A stretch of 64,000 bases of DNA from Luteitalea sp. TBR-22 (GCF_016865485.1 NZ_AP024452.1:2006501-2070500); one strand, 5' to 3'; counted from the stretch's first letter, positions 7,990-16,896 are shown. Notes: a model not told the origin generated them from the sequence alone. Numbers and translations: made by a program.

Positions 7990-9840
7990 ATGACCTCGTC
8001 CCCCGCCTCCGACGCCCGGCTGCGCGCCAGCGAGCAGCGGCTCGCCTTCCTCCTCGACCTCAGCGACCGACTGCGGCCGATCGCCGATCCGCGCGCCCTG
8101 CTCGACGAGGCCACGCGGGCCCTCGGCGTGGCGCTCGGCGCCGACCGCGCCGGCTACGCCGAGGACCACGGCGACGACGTGCACCTCGAGGTGTCGTGCG
8201 GCCACGCGGAGGGGCTCGACGACATCAGCGGGCTCCATCCGTACGAGAACCTCGGGCCTGCCCTGCTCGATGCGCTGCGCGCCGGGCAGGTGGTGGTGCG
8301 GCCCGACGTCACCGGCGACAGCTCGCTGCCTGCCCATGTGCGGGACGCGTACGTGCGCCTCGGCCTCGGCGCCACGCTGCACGTGCCGCTGGTGAAGGGC
8401 GGGCGGCTGGTGGCGTTCGTGTTCGCGCACACGCGCGCGCCGCGCCAGTGGACCCCCGAGGACGTGACGCTGCTCCAGGACACGGGCGAGCGGATCTGGG
8501 CCGCCGTCGAGCGGGCGCGTGCCGAGGCCCGCCTGCGGGCCAACGAGGCCCGGCTGAAGGCCCGCGCCGAGCTGCTGGAACACCTCGAGGGCGCGCTGGC
8601 CTCCAACGCCTCGTCGGCGTCGATGATCGCGGCAGCCGGTGATGCGATGACCCGCCACTTCATCGGCCGGCGCGTCAACATCATCGACGTCGACGAGGTG
8701 GCCGACGCGATGTACCGGCGGTACGACTCGCTGCAGCAGGGCGGCGCACCGCTCGGCATCGATACGGCCCGCTTCACCCACCTCGTGTCGCCCACCTTCG
8801 CGGCGCACCTGCGCTCGGGAGGCGTGCAGGCGCTCTCGGACGTGATGACCGACCCGCGGACGGAAGGGCGGCGGGAGCCGTACGCCGCCTGGAACGTCCG
8901 CGCCCAGTTGCTGGCACCGCTGGTGCGTGACGGCCAGGTGGCCCTCCTGGTGGCCCTGCATCACCACGAGCCGTGCACGTGGACCGAGCGCGAGATCGAG
9001 TTCGTGCGCGAGGTCGCCGCGCGCCTCTATCCCCGCCTCGAGCGGGCCCGCGCCGAGGAGGCCCTGCGCCGCGCCAACGAGGACCTCGACGCCCGCGTCG
9101 CCGCCCGCACCGCGGAACTGGCTGCCCTCAACGCCGCGCTGGCGCGGGAGGTGGGCGAGCGCCGCGCCGCGGAAGCCAGAATCCAGGCGCTCTACCAGCG
9201 GGTGCTGACGGCGCAGGAAGAGGAGCGGCGCCGCATCGCCCGCGACATCCACGACCACGTGGGCCAGCAGATCACCGCGCTGCGGCTCGCGCTGGAGGCC
9301 GCGTCGGCCGGCGGCGGCGATGGCCCGCCGCCGTCGGAACTGCTCGCGCGCAGCCGCGAGCTCGCGCACGAGGTCGATCAGGGGCTGGACGCCCTCACCT
9401 GGGAGTTGCGCCCGACGACCCTCGAGCACCTCGGGTTGGGCGCGGCGCTCGCGCACCTGGTCGAAGGATGGGCGAGCCGGTTCGGCGTGCCGGCAGAGTT
9501 CCATGCCGGTGTGCCCGACTCGCTGCGCCTCGCGCCGGAGGTCGAGAGTCACCTGTACCGGATTGCGCAGGAGGCGCTCCACAACGTCTTCAAGCACGCC
9601 CAGGCCACGTGCGCCGACGTGCTCCTCGAGAACCGCGACGGAGAGGTCGTGCTCATCGTGGAAGACGACGGGCGGGGCTTCGACGTGTCGGCCGAGTCGG
9701 CGGTGGCCACCGGGATGGGGCTCACGAGCCTGCGCGAGCGCGCGGCGCTCATCGGCGCCCGCGTCGAGATCGAGTCGGCCCCTGGCGAGGGGACCGCGAT
9801 CTACGTGCGCGTCCCGATGCCCACGGCGGCCCAGGCCTGA
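7990..9840 (+). CDS. NarL-type sensor histidine kinase with two GAF domains
   Basis: The 616-residue soluble protein has two GAF domains (about 20-170 and 190-345) and a coiled coil (about 345-405, RANEDLDARVAARTAELAALN). A HisKA_3 dimerisation domain follows, with phospho-acceptor H421 in RRIARDIHDHVGQQ, then a HATPase_c domain (about 510-612) with NVFKHA and the G box VEDDGRGFD. It therefore belongs to the NarX/DegS/LiaS class. No membrane segment is present, so it senses a cytoplasmic signal through GAF. No LuxR-type response regulator is adjacent; the partner must lie elsewhere. Confidence 0.92.
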   Translation: MTSSPASDARLRASEQRLAFLLDLSDRLRPIADPRALLDEATRALGVALGADRAGYAEDHGDDVHLEVSCGHAEGLDDISGLHPYENLGPALLDALRAGQVVVRPDVTGDSSLPAHVRDAYVRLGLGATLHVPLVKGGRLVAFVFAHTRAPRQWTPEDVTLLQDTGERIWAAVERARAEARLRANEARLKARAELLEHLEGALASNASSASMIAAAGDAMTRHFIGRRVNIIDVDEVADAMYRRYDSLQQGGAPLGIDTARFTHLVSPTFAAHLRSGGVQALSDVMTDPRTEGRREPYAAWNVRAQLLAPLVRDGQVALLVALHHHEPCTWTEREIEFVREVAARLYPRLERARAEEALRRANEDLDARVAARTAELAALNAALAREVGERRAAEARIQALYQRVLTAQEEERRRIARDIHDHVGQQITALRLALEAASAGGGDGPPPSELLARSRELAHEVDQGLDALTWELRPTTLEHLGLGAALAHLVEGWASRFGVPAEFHAGVPDSLRLAPEVESHLYRIAQEALHNVFKHAQATCADVLLENRDGEVVLIVEDDGRGFDVSAESAVATGMGLTSLRERAALIGARVEIESAPGEGTAIYVRVPMPTAAQA

Positions 9841-9882
9841 GCGCATCGGCCGCCGGCGCGGTCGCGGTGTACAGTGCGGCGC

Positions 9883-10761
9883 ATGGCCCGCCTGCCTCGC
9901 CGGTGTCTGCTCGCGCTGCTGTTCCTGGTGTCTGCCCGCGTGTCACACGCCCAATCGCTCGTCGCGTGCGGCTGGGACGAGGTGTTCGTGCTCGACGTGT
10001 CGGGCCCGCCCAGCCGGATCTGGCGCTGGAAGGCGGCCGACGCGCCGGAGTTGCCCGAGGCGTTCCGCTCGAAGTTCCGCACCACCGATGACTGCAAGCC
10101 GGTGGCCGGCGATCGCCTCCTGGTGACGGCCTCGAGCGACGGCGCGGCCCTCATCGACCGCGCCACGCGCCGCGCGGTGTGGTGGGCCTCCTGCGGCAAC
10201 ACGCACTCGGCCGAGCTGCTCCCCGGCGATCGCATCGTGCTGGCGTGCAGCGTGCGGCCGGAGACGGGCAACCGCCTCGCGCTGTTCGATGCCGCGACGC
10301 CGGTGCGCGAGCTGGCGTCGACCGAGCTCGAGTCGGCGCACGGCGTCGTGTGGGACGCGGCCCGCGAGCGGCTGTGGGCGCTCGGCCTGCACGAACTCCG
10401 CGCCTACCGGCTGAAGGACTGGGACGGGCCCTCGCCGTCGCTCGACCTCGACGCCCGCTATGCGCTGCCCGACGAGGGCGGCCACGAGCTGTCTGCGGTG
10501 CCCGGCACCGCGCACCTCATCGTCAGCACGCACGCCGGCGTGTGGCGCTTCGATCGCGACCTCCGCACCTTCTCACCGGACCCGGACCTGCGCGGCCTGC
10601 ACGACGTGAAGAGCGTGGTCATCCACCCCGTGACGCGTCGACTGGCGTACACGCAGGCCGAAGTGCCCGAGTGGTGGACCAGTCGCATCCGCTTCGCGCG
10701 CCCGGCCGGCGAGGTGGTCCTCGACGGCGAGCGGCTCTACAAGGTGCGGTGGATCCCGTAG
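9883..10761 (+). CDS. Secreted propeller-like protein (DUF6528-like)
   Basis: A 292-residue protein with a clear signal peptide (MARLPRRCLLALLFLVSARVSHAQ) and a WD/YVTN-like repetitive body beginning VACGWDEVFVLDVSG. That opening is what I associate with DUF6528 proteins of unknown function. The start was chosen at ATG 9883 rather than GTG 9874 because a TACAGT hexamer ends 7 nt before it and the signal peptide then begins properly. That arrangement implies a leaderless transcript. It is not overlapped by the upstream kinase gene and has no same-strand neighbour downstream. Confidence 0.68.
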   Translation: MARLPRRCLLALLFLVSARVSHAQSLVACGWDEVFVLDVSGPPSRIWRWKAADAPELPEAFRSKFRTTDDCKPVAGDRLLVTASSDGAALIDRATRRAVWWASCGNTHSAELLPGDRIVLACSVRPETGNRLALFDAATPVRELASTELESAHGVVWDAARERLWALGLHELRAYRLKDWDGPSPSLDLDARYALPDEGGHELSAVPGTAHLIVSTHAGVWRFDRDLRTFSPDPDLRGLHDVKSVVIHPVTRRLAYTQAEVPEWWTSRIRFARPAGEVVLDGERLYKVRWIP

Positions 10762-10764
10762 GCC

Positions 10765-10792
10765 GGCTCAGGGCTCACGGCTCAGGGCGAAG
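10765..10792. repeat. Heptamer array, GGCTCAG type
   Basis: Four 7-bp units, GGCTCAG, GGCTCAC, GGCTCAG, GGCGAAG, starting 4 bp after the stop codon of the preceding gene. It is one of about a dozen period-7 arrays in this window. Confidence 0.6.
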
Positions 10793-10827
10793 CGGGAGCG
10801 TGCGCGGGGCCAATCGGGGCCACATCG

Positions 10828-11205
10828 TCACGCACGGCCCAGGTCGACGACGAGGTCCAGCGCCACGCAGCCGACGATCGTGGCGGTGAAGGCGACCAGG
10901 TCGTAGGGGTCGAATGTGCCGGGCAGCCAGCGCTGGGCCACTTCGGTTGCCACGCAGCCCGCCAGGACGAACGCGCCGGCCACCCACGGGGCCATCGCCG
11001 GCCAGCGAAACGTGGTGCGTCCCTGGCGCACGATGGCGTAGACCCATGCCGTGCCGAACACGTCGGCGCCGTAGTTGGTGATCCAGCCGCCTCGCACGTG
11101 CTGCATCTGGAGCGCTCCGACGATCAGTGACGATGCGAACGCCGCGTGGTAGAACCACGCGCCTCGGCGTGATTCCGTGGCCCGCGAGGCTGTCGTATCG
11201 GCCAT
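10828..11205 (-). CDS. Small integral membrane protein, unknown
   Basis: The 125-residue protein is hydrophobic with about four membrane segments: WFYHAAFASSLIVGALQM, YGADVFGTAWVYAIV, WVAGAFVLAGCVATEV and LVAFTATIVGCVALDLVV. I do not recognise the family. The start at 11205 (MADTTASRATESRRG) gives a short hydrophilic lead. It is flanked by a heptamer array downstream and a 240-bp gap upstream, with no obvious operon partner. Confidence 0.6.
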   Translation of the reverse strand: MADTTASRATESRRGAWFYHAAFASSLIVGALQMQHVRGGWITNYGADVFGTAWVYAIVRQGRTTFRWPAMAPWVAGAFVLAGCVATEVAQRWLPGTFDPYDLVAFTATIVGCVALDLVVDLGRA

Positions 11206-11445
11206 GCCTCTCGGTAACGTCGAACTCGACGACCCAGAACGGTCGGGTGACAGGACGAGCGCTCCAGCCGTGGAGCTTGACCTCGGCTCGCGACGGGCGT
11301 AACGTCGCCGCCAGTCACCACAGTCCGTGAGCGAGGGCGACGGCCGTGCCGTGCGCCTCGCCCCGCCGTCGAGGCGCGCCGCTCGACGGCGGCAACCGTG
11401 TCGTCTGCCGACGCGGTACCCGGCGGCGCAGGCAGGAGTTCCTCG

Positions 11446-11880
11446 ATGACGACGCTCGTGAGGCACATGCTGGCCAACAAGTCCGACGTGCACACCGTCG
11501 ACCCCGACGACACCGTGCTCGAGGCCCTCCGGGTGATGGCCGACCACAACATCGGCGCGGTGCTGGTGATGAGCGGCGGCGCGCTGGCCGGGATCCTGTC
11601 CGAGCGTGACTACGCGCGCAAGATGGTGCTGCACGGCAAGGCATCGCGCGACACGCTGGTGCGCGAGGTGATGACCGGGGCGGTGGTGAGCGTCACGCCG
11701 GACTGGACGTGCGACCAGTGCATGGCGCTGATGACCGAGCGCCACGTGCGGCACCTGCCCGTGGTGGAGGAGGGCCGCGTGACCGGCGTGGTGTCGATCG
11801 GTGACGTCGTGCGCGCCGTGGTGCGCGAGCACGAGTTCACGATCAATCACCTCGAGCACTACATCATGAGCGGCGGGTAG
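11446..11880 (+). CDS. Tandem CBS-domain protein
   Basis: A 144-residue protein made almost entirely of two CBS motifs: residues about 8-62 (VHTVDPDDTVLEALRVMADH, then GILSERDY) and about 72-130 (VSVTPDWTCDQCMALMTERH, then GVVSIGDVVRAV). A Bateman pair normally binds adenosine nucleotides and regulates a partner. Stand-alone versions like this are common, and their partners are usually unknown. AGGAG 7 nt before the ATG supports the start. The 240 bp upstream show no other gene. Confidence 0.88.
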   Translation: MTTLVRHMLANKSDVHTVDPDDTVLEALRVMADHNIGAVLVMSGGALAGILSERDYARKMVLHGKASRDTLVREVMTGAVVSVTPDWTCDQCMALMTERHVRHLPVVEEGRVTGVVSIGDVVRAVVREHEFTINHLEHYIMSGG

Positions 11881-11887
11881 CACCGCG

Positions 11888-11918
11888 GTAGGGCCGCGTG
11901 TCCCACGCGGCCGCTGAT
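11888..11918 (+). repeat. GTAGGG hairpin repeat
   Basis: GGTAGGG followed by a 9-bp perfect stem GGCCGCGTG / CACGCGGCC with loop TCC (arms 11892-11900 and 11904-11912). It is a member of the covarying GTAGGG hairpin family. It lies 8 bp after the CBS gene and could act as its terminator. Confidence 0.65.
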
Positions 11919-11920
11919 GG

Positions 11921-12100
11921 CACAAGGGACCAGGGACACGTACGCAAGTCACGAGGGAGGCAAGGCGCAAGGGACCAGGGACACGTACGCAAGTCACAAG
12001 GGAGGCAAGGGAAGAGGGACAAGGGAGACAAGGGACGAGGGACGAGTACGCGAGTCCCCAGGATGTCCAGGGACGAGGGACAAGAGCAGCAAGGGACGAG
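11921..12100. repeat. 45-bp tandem duplication followed by AGGGAC heptamer-like tract
   Basis: Two 45-bp copies (11921-11965 and 11966-12010) differ at only two bases. They are built of AAGGGAC/CAGGGACACG words and are followed by a degenerate run of AGGGACA/AGGGACG units to about 12100. This fills the 333-bp gap between the CBS gene and the amidohydrolase. No gene is seen in it. Confidence 0.7.
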
Positions 12101-12134
12101 GGGCGAGGCCGGCAGTCACACGGGTGTCAAGGGG

Positions 12135-12163
12135 CACCGAAGGCCGACGGCCGCATGACGAAG
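12135..12163. repeat. CCGAAGGCCGACGGCCG repeat element
   Basis: This roughly 29-bp word (ACCGAAGGCCGACGGCCG then CATGACGAAG) recurs almost unchanged at 54403-54428 and, in shorter form, at 16085-16104. It lies 50 bp before the amidohydrolase start. Confidence 0.6.
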
Positions 12164-12213
12164 ACCGTGCGCCGTGACAGAATGCGCCGGTCTCGTTCCC
12201 GGAGCATTCCCGC

Positions 12214-13587
12214 ATGCGTCGCAGGTCCCTCTCCCTGCTGTCCCTCGCCGCCGGCCTCGCCGGCGTCGTCGTGGCCGGCTCGTCGTCCCTTCAGTCCCCG
12301 ATGTCGGCCCAGGCGCCGTCCGCGGCCCGTCCCAAGGCGCCCGACGTGCCGGTCGAGCGGCGCGCGCCCGCCGGCGTGAAGGAAGGCGGCACGTGGGTGC
12401 CGCCGATGCCGACGATGGAGGAGGTGGCGCCGCCGGCCGGGTGGCAGCAGCCTGGCGAGGAAGTGCCGGCGATGCCCCTCACGCTCCTCCGGTTGCCGCG
12501 CACCAACATCTGGCGCGCGAAGTATCCCGCCGTCGACTTCCACGTGCACGCGCGCGGCCTGACGTCGAAGGCCGCCTACGACGAGCTCGTCGCGCTGATG
12601 GACGACATCGGCATGGGCGCCATCGTCAACCTCAATGGCGGCACGGGCGCCGAGCTCGACAAGGTGCTGGCCGAGGGCGTGGCCTACAAGGACCGCGTCG
12701 CCAACTTCATCACCTTCAGCGCCGAGGGCATCAACGAGCCGGGGTGGTCGCAGAAGTTCGCCGCCGAGATGGAGCGCGCGTTCAAGGCCGGCGCCCAGGG
12801 CATGAAGGTGCACAAGACGCTCGGCCTCGGCGCGAAGAACCCCGACGGCAGCTTCATCCAGGCCGACGACCCGCGGCTCGACCCGATCTGGGACATGGCC
12901 GCCAGGTACGACAGGCCCGTGATGATCCACCTGAGCGACTCGATCGGCCGCTTCTACCCGATCGGGCCGAAGAACGAGCGCTACGAGGCCGGGCTCTGGC
13001 ACCAGAAGGGCGACGAGACCAACAACTACTTCAAGACGGGGCCGTCCAACGACGTCATCGAGCGGGCGCGCGAGAACATGCATCGCAAGCACCCGAAGAC
13101 GCGGTTCGTCAACGCGCACATGGCGATGCTGTACTACGACCCCGAGAAGCTGGCGAAGTTCCTCGACATGTACCCCAACGCCGACATCGAGCTCTCGGCC
13201 ACCTTCCAGGACCTCGGCCGCGCGCCGCGGTTCTGGCGGGAGTTCCTGATCAAGTACCAGGACCGCGTGTTGTTCGGCACCGACGGCAGCCAGTCGCGGG
13301 GCGCCGACGAGTTCTGGCGCCCGCACTGGCGCACCCTGGAGACGCTCGACGAGTACTTCGCGCACCCCGCGCAGGTGCGCACGCCGCTCGGCTCGCCCGG
13401 CCACGGCCGCTGGCACATCTCGGGCCTCGGCCTGCCCGACGCCGTGCTGCGGAAGATCTACTACGTGAACGCGCTGCGTCACCTGCCGGCGATGCGCGCC
13501 TCGATCGAGAAGCAGATGGCAGCGCGCGGGCTGCGCATGACGGCCACGCCCCGCCGCGCGGCGCCGGCGCGGCCGGCGGGGGAATGA
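12214..13587 (+). CDS. Exported amidohydrolase (Amidohydro_2 family)
   Basis: The 457-residue protein has an N-terminal signal sequence (MRRRSLSLLSLAAGLAGVVV) and a TIM-barrel metal-dependent hydrolase domain. Its metal motif is DFHVHAR (H110, H112), with later MIHLSD, NAHMAM and FGTDGS strands carrying further His/Asp ligands. The family includes aromatic-acid decarboxylases and lactone hydrolases; the substrate is unknown. Its TGA overlaps the ATG of the PQQ dehydrogenase (ATGA at 13584-13587), so the two are translationally coupled and probably act on one exported pathway. A related amidohydrolase lies at 56389. Confidence 0.87.
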   Translation: MRRRSLSLLSLAAGLAGVVVAGSSSLQSPMSAQAPSAARPKAPDVPVERRAPAGVKEGGTWVPPMPTMEEVAPPAGWQQPGEEVPAMPLTLLRLPRTNIWRAKYPAVDFHVHARGLTSKAAYDELVALMDDIGMGAIVNLNGGTGAELDKVLAEGVAYKDRVANFITFSAEGINEPGWSQKFAAEMERAFKAGAQGMKVHKTLGLGAKNPDGSFIQADDPRLDPIWDMAARYDRPVMIHLSDSIGRFYPIGPKNERYEAGLWHQKGDETNNYFKTGPSNDVIERARENMHRKHPKTRFVNAHMAMLYYDPEKLAKFLDMYPNADIELSATFQDLGRAPRFWREFLIKYQDRVLFGTDGSQSRGADEFWRPHWRTLETLDEYFAHPAQVRTPLGSPGHGRWHISGLGLPDAVLRKIYYVNALRHLPAMRASIEKQMAARGLRMTATPRRAAPARPAGE

Positions 13588-15953
13588 TGCGCATGGAAGC
13601 GCGGGCACCGGGCTCCGGGCACCGGGCACCGGGGCAGGAACGGGCACCGGGCAGCGGGCACCGGGCACCGGGGCAGGAGCGGGCAGCGCGCAGCGGGCAG
13701 CGGGTACCGGGGCAGGAACGGGCACCGGTCCCCGGGCGCCCGGCACTGGAACAGCCCGCGAGCGAACGGACACCGGGTGTCGGGTTCGGCGTGGCGGGGC
13801 GAGGCCGGGTAGCGGGCGGCGGCAGGACGCTGCTGGCAGGACTCGCGCTTGCGGTGATCGTCGCCGGCGGCGTCGCGCTGCTCGCCGGGCCGCGTGAGAC
13901 ACTCCAGGGCCCAGGGCCCAAGGCCGAAGGCCGAGCCAGTGCCGACCGTGACTGGCCCGTCTACGGCGGCGACGCCAACGGCTCGCACTACAGCCCGCTC
14001 GCGCAGGTCACGACGGAGAACGTCGCGCAGCTCGGACTCGCGTGGAGCACCGACCTCGAGACGTTCCCCGGCCAGATCGAGGGCACGCCGCTGATGGTCG
14101 ACGGCACGATCTACGTCACCGGGCCGTGGAGCGTGGTGGTGGCCATCGATGCGCGCACCGGCAAGGTCAAGTGGCGCTGGGATCCGCAGATCCCGCACCC
14201 GACGTTCAAGGTGGACGCGCGCGGCCTGCGCACCCGCCTCGGGCCGAGCCTGTGCTGCGGTCCCGTGAACCGCGGCGTGGCGTACCACGCGGGCAAGGTG
14301 TTCGTCGGCACGCTCGACAGCCGGCTCGTGGCCCTCGACGCGCGCACGGGGCGCACCGTGTGGAGCACGCAGGTCGCCAGCAAGGTGGACGACTACAGCA
14401 TCTCGAGCGCGCCGCGCGTCATCAAGGGCAAGGTGATCACCGGCATCAGCGGCTCGGAGTTCGGCGTCCGCGGGTTCGTGGCCGCCTACGACGCCGAGAC
14501 CGGCAAGCAGGCCTGGCGCTTCTGGACGGTGCCCGGTGACCCGTCGCTCGGCTTCGAGAACGCCGCCATGGAGCGCGCCGCCAGGACGTGGAACGGGCCG
14601 TGGTGGAAATACGGCGGCGGGGGCACGCCCTGGGACGGCATGGCGTACGACGCCGAGCTGGACCTGCTGTACGTGGGCACCGGCAACGGCTCGCCGTGGT
14701 CGCGCGAGCTGCGCAGTCCCGGCGGCGGCGACAACCTCTATCTCTGCTCCATCGTCGCGATCCGGCCGTCGACCGGCGAGTACGTGTGGCACTACCAGAC
14801 GACACCGGCCGACAACTGGGACTACGCGAGCACGCAGCCGATCGTGCTGGCCGACCTGCGCATCGACGGCCGCACGCGCAAGGTGCTGATGCAGGCGCCC
14901 AAGAACGGCTTCTTCTACGTGATCGATCGCGCGACCGGCGAGTTCATCTCGGCGCAGCCATTCGCGAAGGTCACGTGGGCGACGGGCGTCGATCCGAAGA
15001 CGGGACGGCCGATCGAGACGCCCGAGGCCAACTACGGGACCGAGGGCACGCGCCTGTCGCCCGGCTCCGACGGCGCGCACAGCTGGCATGCGATGGCCTA
15101 CCACCCCGGAGCGGGCCTGGCCTACATTCCCGGGCAGGAGACGACGGGGACCTACGCGTGGGACCCGGACTTCCAGCACCAGATGGGACGCATGAACACC
15201 GGACGTCCGCGCAATCGTCCGGCCCCTGTCGATGCCGCCACGCATCAGGGCGGGGCCACGACCGCGCCTGTCGCCCCGCCACCTACGCCGACTCCACCGG
15301 TTCGACGCGGCCCGCAGATCGTCGGCGCCGGCGGCGGCCAGCAGCAGGGGGCGTTTCTCGCCGCGTGGGATCCGATCGCGCAGAAGGAGCGCTGGCGTCT
15401 GGTGTTCGACAAGCCCGGCATCACCAGCGGGACACTCGCGACGGCGGGCAACCTGCTGTTCCATGGGTCGAACGACGGCACCTTCAACGCGTACACGGCC
15501 GACACGGGGAAGAAGCTGTGGTCCGTACCGCTCGCGCCCGGATTCGCCAACCCGATCACCTACACGCTCGACGGCGTGCAGTACGTGACGGTGGCCACGG
15601 GCCGCAGTGGCGCGCAGGCGCCTGGACGCCTCTACACGTTCAAGGTCGGCGGCGCCACGCCGGTGCCCTCGATGACGCCCGTCGCGCCTCCGGAGGATCC
15701 GTCAGGCATCAACACGGCCGAGGCGATTCGCGCCGAGTTCGATCGCGTGGGCCTGCCCGATGAACCCGCGCGTACGCTCGTGCAGCAGATGTGCGCCGGG
15801 TGCCACCCGCCCACCGTCGTCACGCGCGTGCGACAGCCGGAGGACGGCTGGCGCGAGACGGTGGCCGCGATGGCCGGTCGCGGCATGCCGGCGACGCCCG
15901 AGCAGCGCGAGACGATCATCAGGTATCTGGCCAGGCACAGAGGACCTCAGTAA
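13584..15953 (+). CDS. PQQ-type beta-propeller dehydrogenase with C-terminal haem c
   Basis: As drawn, the protein is 789 residues long. It has a repetitive N-terminus, a membrane anchor or signal (LLAGLALAVIVAGGVALLAG, about residues 80-100), a propeller of eight PQQ/DWPVYGGD-type blades, and one CAGCH haem motif (C737, C740, H741). Adjacent cysteines C224-C225 in PSLCCGPVN match the vicinal disulfide of quinoprotein alcohol dehydrogenases. It probably oxidises an alcohol or sugar in the periplasm and passes electrons to its own cytochrome. Residues about 7-50 are translated from a 39-bp repeat array, so the true start may be a later codon near 13790. Confidence 0.85.
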   Translation: MMRMEARAPGSGHRAPGQERAPGSGHRAPGQERAARSGQRVPGQERAPVPGRPALEQPASERTPGVGFGVAGRGRVAGGGRTLLAGLALAVIVAGGVALLAGPRETLQGPGPKAEGRASADRDWPVYGGDANGSHYSPLAQVTTENVAQLGLAWSTDLETFPGQIEGTPLMVDGTIYVTGPWSVVVAIDARTGKVKWRWDPQIPHPTFKVDARGLRTRLGPSLCCGPVNRGVAYHAGKVFVGTLDSRLVALDARTGRTVWSTQVASKVDDYSISSAPRVIKGKVITGISGSEFGVRGFVAAYDAETGKQAWRFWTVPGDPSLGFENAAMERAARTWNGPWWKYGGGGTPWDGMAYDAELDLLYVGTGNGSPWSRELRSPGGGDNLYLCSIVAIRPSTGEYVWHYQTTPADNWDYASTQPIVLADLRIDGRTRKVLMQAPKNGFFYVIDRATGEFISAQPFAKVTWATGVDPKTGRPIETPEANYGTEGTRLSPGSDGAHSWHAMAYHPGAGLAYIPGQETTGTYAWDPDFQHQMGRMNTGRPRNRPAPVDAATHQGGATTAPVAPPPTPTPPVRRGPQIVGAGGGQQQGAFLAAWDPIAQKERWRLVFDKPGITSGTLATAGNLLFHGSNDGTFNAYTADTGKKLWSVPLAPGFANPITYTLDGVQYVTVATGRSGAQAPGRLYTFKVGGATPVPSMTPVAPPEDPSGINTAEAIRAEFDRVGLPDEPARTLVQQMCAGCHPPTVVTRVRQPEDGWRETVAAMAGRGMPATPEQRETIIRYLARHRGPQ
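13603..13746 (+). repeat. 39-bp higher-order array of GGGCACC heptamers, in frame
   Basis: Three 39-bp copies (13603-13719) are each built of four GGGCACC-like heptamers plus GGGGCAGGAAC, followed by a decayed fourth. Because 39 is a multiple of 3, the array reads in frame as a 13-residue repeat (RAPGSGHRAPGQE and variants) at the start of the dehydrogenase. Confidence 0.8.
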
Positions 15954-16006
15954 CGCCTGACGCTTGACGCTTAACGCCGAACGCTGAACGGCGAACGCCG
16001 ATCGTG
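15951..16006. repeat. Heptamer array, GAACGCC type
   Basis: Eight consecutive 7-bp units: TAACGCC, TGACGCT, TGACGCT, TAACGCC, GAACGCT, GAACGGC, GAACGCC, GATCGTG. The first unit starts with the TAA stop codon of the PQQ dehydrogenase. Confidence 0.75.
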
Positions 16007-16022
16007 CAACCGCTATCGGACG

Positions 16023-16047
16023 TAGCCGTCGACCTTCAGGTCGACGG
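16023..16047 (+). repeat. Hairpin repeat, GTAGCC-GTCGACCT family
   Basis: GTAGCC followed by GTCGACCT, TC, AGGTCGAC (16028-16045) and GG. It matches 57480-57505 over more than 20 bases. Confidence 0.7.
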
Positions 16048-16063
16048 TCTCGCGCAGCTATCG

Positions 16064-16083
16064 GCGTCGCCCTTGGGCGACGC
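16064..16083. repeat. Hairpin GCGTCGCCC-TT-GGGCGACGC
   Basis: A 9-bp perfect stem with a TT loop. It resembles the GTAGCC hairpins in length and loop but has different stem bases. It lies between the convergent ends of the PQQ dehydrogenase and the DUF72 gene and may terminate both. Confidence 0.6.
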
Positions 16084-16084
16084 A

Positions 16085-16104
16085 CCCGAAGGCCGACGGC
16101 CGAA
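16085..16104. repeat. CCGAAGGCCGACGGCCG repeat element, short copy
   Basis: CCCGAAGGCCGACGGCCGAA, the shared core of the elements at 12135 and 54403, without the ATGACGAAG tail. Confidence 0.55.
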
Positions 16105-16155
16105 CTCGCCGCGCGCCGGCAGGCGCACATCGGCGAGTCTTCAATGACGACGGCG

Positions 16156-16896
16156 TCAACGCGCCGCCAGTTGTTGTTGCAGCTGCCACGCGTTGTCGAG
16201 CGCGGCGCCGGTCGCGGTGTTGTCGAAGATGCACCACGCGTCGGTGTCTGCCGGCAGCGAACGCACGGTGGCCGCGAGGCGCTCGATGACGTCGTGCTCG
16301 TAGCGCGACCAGTACATGCGCGGGGAACCGTGCAGGCGGTAGTACACCAGGCCCGGCCAACCGCCCGGTTGGCCGGCCAGCTCCACCACAGCCGGGTCGG
16401 CAGCAACGCGCGCGACGACGTGGCTCGCGAGCAGGGCATCGGCGCGCGGCGTGAACCACGTCGGGTGTCGCGGCTCGCACACGACGGCATCGTCGTGGAG
16501 TTCCCGCAGCAGCGAGAAGAACCGTGCAGCGGCGCGTGGGTCGAACGCCAGCGACGGCGGCAGCTGCACCAGCAGCGGTCCTCGCTTCTCCCCGAGGCCG
16601 CTGGACTCGTCGAGAAAGCGCTGCAGCGGCGCGCGGGCCCGCGCCAACCGCTGGTCGTGCGTGATCGTGCGCGGCAGCTTCACGGCGAAGCGGAACGTCG
16701 GCGGTGTCGCGTCGGCCCACTTCGCATAGGTCGATGCCGCGTGCGGGCGATGGAACGAGGAGTTGATCTCGGCGCAGGGGAGACGCCGGGCGTAGCGCTG
16801 CAGGTGCGTGCCGTCGCCGGCGAACTCCTCGGCCATGGCGCGCGGGATGGACCAGCCGGCCGTGCCCACCACGCGTGCTCCGCGCGAGTGCTCCAT
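16156..16896 (-). CDS. DUF72 (YecE-like) protein
   Basis: The 246-residue protein has the DUF72 signature throughout: VVGTAGWSIPR near the start, EINSSFHRPH, FRFAVKLPRTITHDQRL, GPLLVQLPPSLAFD, CEPRHPTWF and a C-terminal WCIFDNTATGAALDNAWQL. YecE-type TIM barrels are widespread and have no settled function. I place the start at ATG 16896 because a CACAAT hexamer lies 5 nt upstream and the family usually begins a few residues before GTSGW. An in-frame ATG at 16917 would add seven residues. No operon partner is present. Confidence 0.85.
   Translation of the reverse strand: MEHSRGARVVGTAGWSIPRAMAEEFAGDGTHLQRYARRLPCAEINSSFHRPHAASTYAKWADATPPTFRFAVKLPRTITHDQRLARARAPLQRFLDESSGLGEKRGPLLVQLPPSLAFDPRAAARFFSLLRELHDDAVVCEPRHPTWFTPRADALLASHVVARVAADPAVVELAGQPGGWPGLVYYRLHGSPRMYWSRYEHDVIERLAATVRSLPADTDAWCIFDNTATGAALDNAWQLQQQLAAR

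Noticed and set aside
6826-9846. A 1006-codon minus-strand frame spanning the sensor kinase region
   Set aside because: Only the last 353 codons (from 7887) look like a protein with a signal peptide. The rest is low-complexity Arg/Gly/Ala antisense to the kinase, typical of high-GC shadow frames.
11898-12177. Short ORFs rich in GTRDTYAS repeats
   Set aside because: They are translations of the 45-bp tandem duplication. Two overlapping frames look equally open, as expected for repeats without a coding role.
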